A model generated the notes under the pieces. The model ran no database searches and was not told the DNA's origin. It saw only the letters and a list, made by a program, of their open reading frames with translations. The position numbers and the translations under genes are program-made. Shown here piece by piece: positions 19,746 through 29,052 of a stretch of 64,000 nucleotides of DNA. The stretch is from Antrodiella citrinella (Eukaryota; Basidiomycota; Agaricomycetes; Polyporales; Steccherinaceae). Positions within the stretch are counted from its first letter, which is position 1. Each line of letters opens with the position of its first letter. The DNA lies in the NCBI GenBank assembly GCA_004802725.1, contig SGPM01000005.1, positions 62,001 through 126,000 on the forward strand, written 5' to 3'.

Positions 19746-22065
19746 ATGCCTGCGATCAAGTCCGGTGATATCCGCTCCAGGGTTGAGTGGTATGCCAACC
19801 TCAACACCTCCAACGCCCCCGTGCCCACCGAGGAGACCAAATATTTCCGCAAGGTGAGCTTGACATCGTCATTTTCCGTCGGTTGATCTACCTCGGAATT
19901 CTAACGGATCGTGCAGACCGCTATCATCGCGACCATTGGTGAATACAACAGGCTTTTTGGAGCTCCAATACGGGCGTCGTTTATTCAAGATTGCGTTTGT
20001 CGTTTCTGATTAGGCCCCAAGACCAACTCCGTTGAGAAGCTCAATGAGCTGAGACGCGCTGGAGTGAACATTGGTATGTGGATGCGCATAGGTCCTGCGA
20101 GAGTCGGTGCTTATATATGTGCTGGGTCCAGTTCGCATGAACTTTTCACATGGAGAGTATGAATACCACCAGAGTGTGATCGACAACACCAGGGCGGCGG
20201 TTGCTGGTGCGTGATCTGCTTGTACATGCGCATAATCGCCTCTAATGGGAGAATTTTGCAGCTGATCCTGAAGGTCGCCCTGTCGGGATTGCCCTCGACA
20301 CAGTACGTCCTGATCTACGCGTTGTAGAGGTTTTTTGACCAGATCTGACTCGCTCGCGCTCTTTGTAGAAAGGCCCTGAAATCCGTACCGGGTTGATGAA
20401 GGATAATGTAGATGTACGTCCTCTCTCGCGCGAATGTCTTCGTGACTGCTATCTTACACCTGAGCCTTTCGTCTAGATCCCCATCAAGGCTGGCCATGAA
20501 TTCATCATCTCGAACGACCCCAAGTACAGCAAGATTGGCGATGATAAGATCCTGTACATGGACTACGTGCGTCGCCTATGCAGTCTTGCTGCAATTTTTG
20601 CTAAATCTGGGAACTGCAGGTCAACTTGTCCAAGGTCACTGCCCCTGGCAAGCTCATCTACGTCGATGACGGTATCCTCTCGCTCCTCGTGACTGCCATC
20701 GACGGTGGTAACGTCCACGTCCGTAGCTTGAACAACGGTGTCCTCGCTTCGCGCAAGGGTGTCAACTTGCCTAAGACCGACGTCGACCTCCCCGCCCTGT
20801 CCGAGAAGGACAAGGCCGATCTCCGTTTCGGTGTCAAGAACGGCGTCGACATGGTTTTCGCGTCGTTCATCCGTCGCGCGGAGGACGTCCGCGACATCCG
20901 CAAGGTCCTTGGACCCGACGGTGCCAACATCAAGATCATTGTCAAGATCGAGAACGAGCAGGGTGTTGCTAACTTCGACGAGATTCTTGCGGCAACCGAC
21001 GGTGTCATGGTTGCTCGTGGTGATCTCGGTATCGAAATCCCTGCCAGCAACGTGTTCTACGCGCAGAAGATGATGATTGCCAAGTGCAACATGGTCGGAA
21101 AGCCCGTCATTGTCGCAACCCAGATGCTTGAGGTGTGTTTAGTTCATTCCTCTTTACATGTTCATTACTGACCGCGTTTTCAGTCCATGACAGTGAGTCA
21201 ATCTACCTCGAAAGGACGCGCCGTCAGCTGACATTTGTGCAGTACAATCCTCGTCCCACTCGTGCGGAGGTCAGCGATGTCGCCAACGCCGTCTTGGACG
21301 GTGCCGACTGTGTCATGTTGTCTGGAGAGACCGCTAAGGGTTCATACCCTACGCAATCTGGTGTGTAAATCTGTTCTTTCGTCTCAACATCCGCTAGATG
21401 ACTAACTGTATTCTGTAGTCCTGATGATGGCCGAGACTTGCTTGCTCGCGGAGGCTGCCATTGCCTACCCCGTCGTCTTTGACGAACTCCGGGCCATCAC
21501 TCCTCGTCCCACGGACACTGTGGAGACTGTCGCGATGGCGGCTGTCGCTGCTGCTTCAGAGCAGAACGCAGCTGCGATTATCGTGCTGTCCACCAGCGGT
21601 AACACTGCCCGTCTTGTCTCCAAGTACCGTCCCAGTGTTCCCATTATCACTGGTATGCCAGCTGCGCAGTTCATATTATAGAGCACTTGACTAAACACGT
21701 GATATTGCCACCATCTAGTCACCCGAAACGAGCAGACCGCCCGCCAGATCCACCTCCACAGGGGCTGCTACCCCTTCTGGTACCCCGAGCCCAGGGGTAT
21801 CGAGGCGCACCAGTGGCAGACGGACGTGAGTGTCAAATGCAGTGTCCTTGTGCTGCGCATGTACTCATGAATATTCTTCCAGGTCGACAACCGTATCCGT
21901 TTCGGTCTTGCCAACGCATTGAAGCTGAACATCATCAAGCCAGGAAGCACGATTGTCGCTGTCCAGGGATGGAAGGGTGGTCTCGGCCACACCAACACGC
22001 TCCGTATCTTGTCTGTGCCCACTGATGATGCTGACTTGACCCTGCAACCTCTGGGTGCGAACTAG
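19746..22065 (+). CDS. pyk1: Pyruvate kinase
   Basis: Converts phosphoenolpyruvate and ADP to pyruvate and ATP, the last step of glycolysis, in the cytosol. The start [20 protein letters not shown] is at 19746. About thirteen exons join into a full-length protein with the family's sequence throughout: [79 protein letters not shown], the active-site segment [73 protein letters not shown], and the C-terminal regulatory part [20 protein letters not shown]. The segment ESMT is encoded partly by a 9-base exon at 21184-21192. Most introns are 45-65 bases and sit mainly in the 5' half. It ends LTLQPLGAN. Confidence 0.97.
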
Positions 22066-22424
22066 AGGAGAGACAAAAATGAACATTCGACTGATAGTTA
22101 CTGTTGTACGCTGCAATGTAGTTAGAGCATTCTTGAGCATGAAATGAACGAAATTGTTTTGCTGTAAGCTGATTTTGTTGGAGTGAGCCACGACTAAGAC
22201 TGCGCCTAAACGTACAGAATCGTGGCACGGCAAACTGTGAAGCGCCCAGGTAACACAGACTCGGAGAGTGTCGAGAACTCTGACTCTCAGGTCATACTTC
22301 TTCTCCTCATCACCTTCAAGGACACCGAGCATCCTCCGCTCTCTCTCTATTTCCCTCAAAACGTGTCCCGTTCACTGCCAATCTACCGCCATCGTGCTGG
22401 CAACGGCAGTCGCATCTACAACGC
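22066..22424. other. Intergenic region
   Basis: No gene is seen. It contains the 3' flank of pyruvate kinase and the leader of the glycosyltransferase gene. A pyrimidine-rich run lies at about 22300-22370. Confidence 0.55.
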
Positions 22425-24908
22425 ATGGCAGCGTCCATCTACTTCCCCCAGCGCACCAATGGACTGTCCGAAAAGTCGCACCATGCAAACAGCAGCAATG
22501 GTCTCCCTATATACAACGGCTCCAGCGCAGTCCAAGAGAAACGGCAACGACACAAGCATAGCTCGTCGTGGCTGATACCCATCACTCTCCCCATTCCTGG
22601 CGTCCGCACACGCCGTCTTCGCTTGATGGCTCCCAACCCGACACGTCTACACCAATTCAGTGTCACGCGCTTTGGACGGACGAGAGGGCCCATTCTCCTC
22701 GTTATCGGTGTCATTGCAGCGGTGTACACCGTTTTTGCGCTGCATAGACGTTTCGCAACCGAAGACAAAGCCTGGCCAACTCCGTTCCCCGTTGGCGAGC
22801 CTCCAACGTTGGTGTACCGGAGAGAGGACTTGCAGCGGATATGGGAGTGGGAGGTGGCTGCAGGGCACTATCCAAGTACCCAAAAGAGTGAGTCTTTCGT
22901 CTCCGTAGCTTGGTATCAGCACACGAACTGACTGCCATGTGGCAGTACCGGAGGCCATTGGTCTGACACGACCACCATATAACCCTGCGCTCCCATCGCG
23001 TCGTTCCAATTCGTTACCATCTCGCTTCAGATCCCCCACTGTGACCCATACACTGGGAACGGGTTCAAAACGCGTCTACCTGGATCTGCAGAGCATCCCA
23101 CCAGATGTTTCATACCCGCCGAGACCAGTACCTGGCAGTATTGCTGACATGGATGTCATTATGGAACACTGCGACTTCTCTACAAACAAGGTGAGCTTTG
23201 ATCTGTCTTTGTGTCTCGTGCACTGTGCTGACATGCCCTATCAGTACGTACGCGATTGTCTAGAGGTTTTGCGGTTGGGTGGTGGGCTGGATGCAGGCAA
23301 ACGGGTCCGGAGAGGTAGGATGGATGACTGGAAGTACATCTACGTGGAGAACGGAGAAGGAGAGAACTCGACGGAGGCTGCGCCTTTCATCAAGCCCGCG
23401 TTCGCGCTGAAGACTCAAGGTGACATGGACGCCAACGGTGGTCTGACGAAAAAACGCGGTATCGAATGGGAAGCCAACATGCGACTGCCGCAGCCTCCAC
23501 CGTACGTGTCCCATACCCACTCGGCAACAGTCTGTGACGACGAGAACCCCCGCGTGTTCCATATGTTCTGGACGGGACCGTTCACCGACAAACCGTATCT
23601 CGCTTTGCTGTCCTTCCTGTTCACTCAAAATCTCGGTTTGCATTTGGAGAGGCCAGACCCAACTGTCTGCAGGCCTCAGTTCTGGTTGTGGGTGAACCCT
23701 GGTCCTGCGGCAGCTGTACCGAACCCATCTGCTCTCAGTGACATGTTCGACCAGCTCAAGAACAACCCATGGGCATCGCCTTTCCTGCACCCACGATTCA
23801 AGGACGTGATTCAATTCAAGCTCTGGAACACGACCGAACAGTTGGACGGCATCGCGGAGATCAAGGACGAGTGGAGGTCGTTGGGCAGTTTGTTCAACTC
23901 GGGAGGATGGGTCGAGAAAGTCCCTGCACCTGCGGAATCGAGCCAGTCAGCGGCCAACACATCTTCTCTTGATCCTCCCCTCCCTGTCTCCTCTGCCTCT
24001 GGCGCGAAGGTGAGCGGTGATGAAGACGATAAGCTAAACCGTGTCGGGTCAAAGTCGCCCTCGTCGTACGACAGGCTGTCCGTGATCCTTTCCGACATGG
24101 CGCGGTTCATCCTTACGCACCGGTACGGCGGTATATACCTTGACGCGGATACCATCTTCCTTCGCGACTGGGAGGAGCTGTGGGGCTGGCGAGGCGCGTT
24201 CGCGTACCGGTGGTCGAGGTTGGAGAAGTACAACACGGCGGTGCTGCGTTTGAACAAAAATTCGGCGCTGGGCACGTTCTTGTTCAGGACTGCGCTGAAG
24301 AACGGGTTGGATTTCCATCCAATGACCATTGCAAGATATACCAAGGACGCGTATCTGGAGGGTCTTTTGTTGCGTCTGCCGGACGCTTTGTTCGACTCTG
24401 CGTGGTTGAACACTGAGCAATTCCAGATTGAGCGTCCGCCACAGCCATTCTTCACGGAGTAAGATCATTATCGCTCAGTCGCATGACTAGTCGCTCATTT
24501 ACTTGCCTTACAGCTTCGGTGACTTCTTCGAGACCCCATTAGTCTCGAGTGGTGCTCCTCAAGCGCTCGGATTCGACGGTTTCTTCAAGGGTGCATACTC
24601 ATATCATTTCCACAACTTCTGGTGCGTATTCCCTCGTTTCACAACTCTCGAGTATCTTTGCTAAAAGATGGCTGGCACCCAGGTGGAAACCATTTGATGC
24701 GAGTCGCAACTATCCTGATCTGGGCCACCGGTTCGAGCAGGGCGAGCGGTTAGCCCGCACTGCGACGACGGGGCACAATTACGCACACCCCGACCTCGTC
24801 GCGGACGACAAGCGAGATTTGGACTGGTCCACGGTCCTGAAGCGGACGTTCGAGGCGTATATCCGGGGCGAGAGGCCGAACATGTACGGGGAGTGGTTGA
24901 GGTGGTGA
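22425..24908 (+). CDS. Type II membrane glycosyltransferase with DXD motif
   Basis: Five exons, starting MAASIYFPQRTNGLSEKSHH. The N-terminus is cytosolic and Ser/Arg-rich, followed by one signal-anchor helix at about residues 85-105 (GPILLVIGVIAAVYTVFALH). The rest faces the Golgi lumen. The catalytic part shows VFHMFWTGPFTDKPYLALLS and FLFTQNLGLHLE, then DMARFILTHRYGGIYLDADT, whose LDADT is the DXD metal/nucleotide-sugar site, and DWEELWGWRGAFAYRW. This arrangement fits the DXD-containing sugar-transferase group (GT32-like, Gly_transf_sug). Downstream are KYNTAVLRLNKNSALGTFLF, FHNFWWKPFDASRNYPDLGH and a final MYGEWLRW. Substrate and linkage are unknown. A Ser-rich insert (about residues 440-480) separates the two parts of the catalytic domain. 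Confidence 0.85.
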
Positions 24909-25667
24909 TTTGTTTCATCCATGCTCCTTCTCCGCTCGTTCGTTTGTTCGTGTAGGAGGAGGGGAGAGAGGAAGGGCCCCGACAGACATACCCATTAATG
25001 TTGACCGCTGCATATTTATCTATATAAGTGTCTTGAGTAGGTTAGTATATAGCACCGCCCACCGCCCCCCTACCGGACCCTTCTCCTCTTTACCCGTATA
25101 GACTCCTCCTTGCGTTTTTCTCAATTTCGCTTCGCGACGACATACGATCTTCATCTGTCTGCTGCATTATCTCTAATCTCCCGTCTTCGTCGTCGCTTGT
25201 TCTGGTCTGGTCTTGGTTTCTTCGTTGATGTCGAGGGGCTGTGCAGTTATCCTCGCTACAATCCTACCTACGGTTTCACATCCTAGTACCACAACGTTTT
25301 TGGCGGGGCGTGCATACTACTATCTTACCAGGGTTGGATGCGAAATTCGAAGTTTGTTCCGTTCCGTCCTTCTCGTTCCGTCCTCTACGGTATACAGCGT
25401 CCACTATATGCGCAACCCCATCTGGCACACACCTTCCGCGACGATTACTTATATGTTCTCATGTTATGTTCACGGTGCTTGGCACCATTCACGATCATGA
25501 CTTCTTTCTTCAATCTTGATGCTGCAATAATTGAATTTGATCTCTACTCGATTCAAGATCGACGGACAGAGGTGTGGGGGGAACCTATGGCTTACAATGG
25601 GTGGGTTAAGGTATATACAGTATACACGACTGACTGCTGCTGTGAAGGGTGTTTCTCTGATCTCTAT
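24909..25667. other. Convergent intergenic region
   Basis: No gene is seen in about 760 bases between two convergent genes. Open frames here are short, lack conserved-looking segments and show no coding bias by eye. The stretch is T-rich, as expected for 3' flanks. Confidence 0.6.
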
Positions 25668-26823
25668 CTATTTCCTGGAGCTCCTGGCCTGCGCGTCGTT
25701 GACGGTGTTCTTCAAGAGCGAGATGATTTTCTCGGGGTAGTCGGCTCCAAAGATGGCGGTACCAGCGACGATAACATTGCTCCCTAAATAGAAAAACAGA
25801 CATGGCAGCAACCGATCAGTCAGAATGGGTGCTGCGGGGGTGGGGGCAGAAAGAGAGACTGCGGCGCACCTGCGTCCGCACAGACACCGATGGTCTTCGG
25901 GCCCACGCCTCCGTCGACTTCGATGTCCATGTCCGGGAACCGGGCGCGCAGGTCAGACACCTTGGGCACGCATCGGTCGAGGAACTTCTGTCCGCCCCGG
26001 CCTGCGTGCGTCAAGTCAAGCGTTACGGGTCAGCATTCCGAATGCTGTTTGAGAAGCGCTGTGTTGCTGTTACCTGGGTATACGGTCATGACGAGAAGCA
26101 TGTCTGCAGCCTCGGCGATTTCATCCGTGATGGCTGAGGAAGGCGTGTCTGGAGAGATGGCGACACCAGCTTTCATCTTGCGTTCGTGAATAGAATCAAT
26201 GAGGGATAGAGGGTCGGCTGTATTAGATGACAACATGGAGAGAACCACGACGAATCAAAGGTGAAATCGGGCGTCATCAGACAGGTGTTAGATGGGAGAT
26301 CTTACATGTGGCCTCGAGATGAAAAGTGTAGAGCGAGCCTCCGGCTTTGGCGATGTCGTCTACCCACTGAAACGAGAGCGAACTCCGGTAAGCGAGGAAT
26401 GGATTGGAGAAGCGGTATGAGCCGGATATACCTTCTCTGGGTGGGTGACCATCATATGGCAGTCCATGAAGATACCTGGGACGCCCTTGGACACGCACGA
26501 GAGAACGGGCGCGCCTTGAGCGGAGTGTCTAGTGAGGATGGGGATAGAGGAAGCGAGGTGAAGGCCTACCCATGGTGATGTTAGGTACGAAGTGGCTAAG
26601 GAAGTGTGTTAGTGGATTGTACGCGCTGGCGAATCAATTGGTTGCGAGATTCACCCATCCATTACATCTGGGATATAAAATGAGGGATCGGAAGATGGAT
26701 GGAAAGGGAAAGCTTACCCATGTGCAGCCATTCAGCTCCGCCTCGAATCATGCGTTTGCATTCTGCGGTGAGTTGGCCAAAGTCTGAGGCGAGAACAGAG
26801 GGAGAGATAATAGCGCGAGGCAT
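25668..26823 (-). CDS. rpe1: Ribulose-phosphate 3-epimerase
   Basis: Interconverts ribulose 5-phosphate and xylulose 5-phosphate in the pentose phosphate pathway, in the cytosol. The start MPRAIISPSVLASDFGQLTA is at 26823. The enzyme's metal- and substrate-binding segments are all present: LHMDVMDGHFVPNITMG, MDCHMMVTHPEKWVDDIAKA, FHLEATSDPLSLIDSIHERK, GVAISPDTPSSAI, MTVYPGRGGQKFL, IEVDGGVGPKTI and VAGTAIFGADYPE. The gene has eight exons. Two are tiny: 26655-26667 (13 bases) and 26570-26595 (26 bases), and together they encode the catalytic VMDGHFVPNIT stretch. The product ends NTVNDAQARSSRK. Only 185 bases separate its ATG from the divergent secreted protein B. Confidence 0.95.
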
Positions 26824-26922
26824 GGTAGGGTCGAAGTAAGAGTCGAGGGCAGTGGCCACACAGGTTACCGTAGGAGTCCGGAAATTGCCGAGGATGACGT
26901 CGCTCACCGCTACCAAAAAATC

Positions 26923-26929
26923 CTATAAA
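26923..26929 (+). promoter_or_regulatory. TATA box of secreted protein B
   Basis: TATAAAG lies about 85 bases before the ATG at 27009 and is followed by a leader (CCTCGTCCTCCTCATTCACC) nearly the same as that of copy A. Confidence 0.6.
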
Positions 26930-27008
26930 GATTGCCTCGTCCTCCTCATTCACCATTCACAGTAATTCTCTTTCTTCCCCTTCTTCCATCCCCATTACTT
27001 TCTTCGTC

Positions 27009-27692
27009 ATGTTCTTCAGATACGCTACCGTTGCCTGCCTCACCCTCGCAGTCGCCACTCTCGTATCTGCATACGCTGGGCCCCAGTACAAGCGTCAGGA
27101 CAGTACGTTTCTACTCGTGTGCCCTCTCTCCGCCCTCGCAGAACTCATCCCTTCTCCCTCGCAGTTGGCAGCATCGTTGACTCCGCACTCTCAGTGGCCA
27201 CATCAGCTGCCAGTGCCGGAGAGACCGACCTTTCCTCCATACTGTCCGGTGCAAGCACAGTCGTCAGCTCGGCCTTGTCGCTAGCAAGCAGTGATGTCAG
27301 CTCCGCTTTATCGCTAGCGAGCAGCGATGCACAGCAGTTTACCAGCAAAGGTATGTCCCATGCAGCACGAGCGACCGTGTCTCGGTATTGATCAACGTCC
27401 TTCTTCAGCTGGTGCCATTGCTACCGATATCACTTCCATTGGCGGTCAAGCCGCGACCATCGTCACCTCTGCAGGTGGTGCAGCCATCACACTCGCCGCC
27501 TCTGGTGCCGGCGTGCTCACCACCTTCGCCGGAAGCGTCTACATCGCTGCTACTTCAGCTGCAACCAGCGCCGCTGCCGCCGCAACAAGTGCCGCAGGTA
27601 ATTCCGCGTCGGGTCCCCTTTCTCCCCAACTCGCTGTCGGTGTCGCTGCTGTAGTCGGCAGCATGTTCTTGGGAGCATTGGTGGCTTTGTAA
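27009..27692 (+). CDS. Small secreted Ser/Ala-rich protein, copy B
   Basis: Three exons, organised like copy A at 8768-9520. The signal peptide is MFFRYATVACLTLAVATLVS, then AYAGPQYKRQD with a possible Kex2-type Lys-Arg site. The mature part is Ser/Ala/Thr-rich and contains VSSALSLASSDVSSALSLAS. The third exon is the best conserved with A (GGQAATIV, SGAGVLTTFAGSVYIAATSA). The last 20 residues (SPQLAVGVAAVVGSMFLGAL) form the same hydrophobic end, again pointing to a GPI-anchor signal or membrane helix. No cysteines and no catalytic motif are visible. The gene is divergent from RPE. I do not recognise a named family; the role could be at the cell surface or in the wall. Confidence 0.85.
27263..27328 (+). 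repeat. 33-base in-frame tandem repeat in secreted protein B
   Basis: Two units of 33 bases (27263-27295, 27296-27328) encode VSSALSLASSD twice, with several silent differences between them. The related segment in copy A carries diverged versions (SALSVASTDASSALSLASSD). Confidence 0.8.
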
Positions 27693-28128
27693 ATGATGAC
27701 TTCACAATGAGAAGGATTGGACGATGATCTACACGGACTACTCCGTATTTAACGATACTATCTCACATGGATTTTATTTCTTGTCGTATAATTGTGCTTT
27801 ACAGTGCTTAAAGTACGAAACACGTTTAACGATTTGCTTGATTGCCACTGCTTTTGGAGCGACCAGACTGCGTTTGCCATCAGACAGCAAGATATCCAAG
27901 TGAAGGCATTTTTCAAATAATGCAGGGCCTTCGAGTAGCTAGCCTCCGCAAGTATCAATGAATTGATGATGTTGGTAAGTACTGTGTTCCTTGATGATCC
28001 TTAAGCATTGAATCGATGGTCTCGCCTTCAGAGCTTCACCCGTAACACCCAGTTGCTGACGCACTGTTTCGGTATGGGACGATGTATTGGAGTTGCACAT
28101 TGCAGGACAATTACAGTACCAAGTGCAA
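27693..28128. other. Convergent intergenic region with conserved 3' flank
   Basis: No gene is seen. The first 185 or so bases (27693-27880) align well with the inverted 3' flank of copy A. The rest is the 3' flank of COX6A. Confidence 0.7.
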
Positions 28129-28792
28129 TTACTCTTCCGCCTCCAAATCCTTCTGGATCTTGAAGAGACGTCAATCATACATGCCAAGAACAAGCCAATA
28201 TGTCGTAACTTACGTGAGCGTTGAAGAACAGGGAGTTCTTGCCCCAAGGGAAAGGCTTGACTGGAGAACAAAGTCAGACGCTTCGGTCAGAGCAGAAGAC
28301 AATGTACTCACGACGTTTGTTCAAGTACTCGTAGTGTGGGGGCTCAGGGAGGTGACCGTCGTTCTCTGCCCGGATGTGGTTCTCGTGTTCGGCGTGCTCT
28401 GCCTCGACGTTACGGACCCAGAGAGCGGCAACAACAACTGTTGGAAAAAGACGCTTCAGCCCAACNTTCGCCAGTAGTTCTAGTGTATAGACTCACTGCC
28501 AGGGAGGCAGACGTAGAAGCTAGGAGATTGGAGGGTTTAATTGATATCCCATGATGAAGCACGCTTGACTCACCTGATCCTGCGCCAGAGCTCGCTGGCC
28601 TCTACCCATCCAAAATACGCNTCAGGTCNNNGCGACAAAGCATAGATGTCAACTACACGCACCACCAGCATGGGCGGACAAAGCAGCCTGCTTCTCATGA
28701 TAGTTGGTCTTCGCGACGTCGGTGGTAGTGGTGGTATATCCACGGGTGCGCGGGAGGGCGCGAAGAGCTGCACGACGAGCAAGCATCGACAT
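28129..28792 (-). CDS. cox13: Cytochrome c oxidase subunit VIa
   Basis: A nuclear-encoded subunit of respiratory complex IV in the inner mitochondrial membrane. Six short exons join into about 135 residues starting MSMLARRAALRALPRTRGYT, a targeting sequence at the ATG at 28792. The family segments follow: ELWRRISFYVCLPGIVVAAL, containing the membrane helix; WVRNVEAEHAEHENHIRAEN; the characteristic DGHLPEPPHYEYLNKRVKPF; and PWGKNSLFFNAHIQKDLEAE before the TAA. Ns at 28621 and 28629-28631 fall in an intron. The gene shares a divergent region of about 260 bases with RPN2. Confidence 0.92.
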
Positions 28793-29052
28793 GATTCAAG
28801 ACGGTGTTCTGAGGAGTGGTGGTGGTTCAAAAAGAAGGGGAAANGAGATAGCGAAACGACTGGTGTTTGCCAGGTGCGGGCTGGGTCGGACTCGCTCGAG
28901 CCTCAACGGGACGCTGACGTAACCTCCCCAATCGGGTGTACTAACGCTCATTGCGCGCTTACAGGCGACGCGTTCACCTCAAGCTGACGCGTCTCTGTGC
29001 GCGAGTTAACCTNGACTTTCTGTTTCTCTGTTCTCATCCTCTCCCTTCACCA

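Noticed and set aside
25338..25787. Plus-strand open frame in the RPE 3' region
   Set aside because: It runs into the antisense of the RPE last exon and has no family-like sequence.
28860..28885. Possible proteasome-associated control element near RPN2 (TTTGCCAGG)
   Set aside because: It only partly matches the yeast GGTGGCAAA element (reverse TTTGCCACC), so no claim is made.
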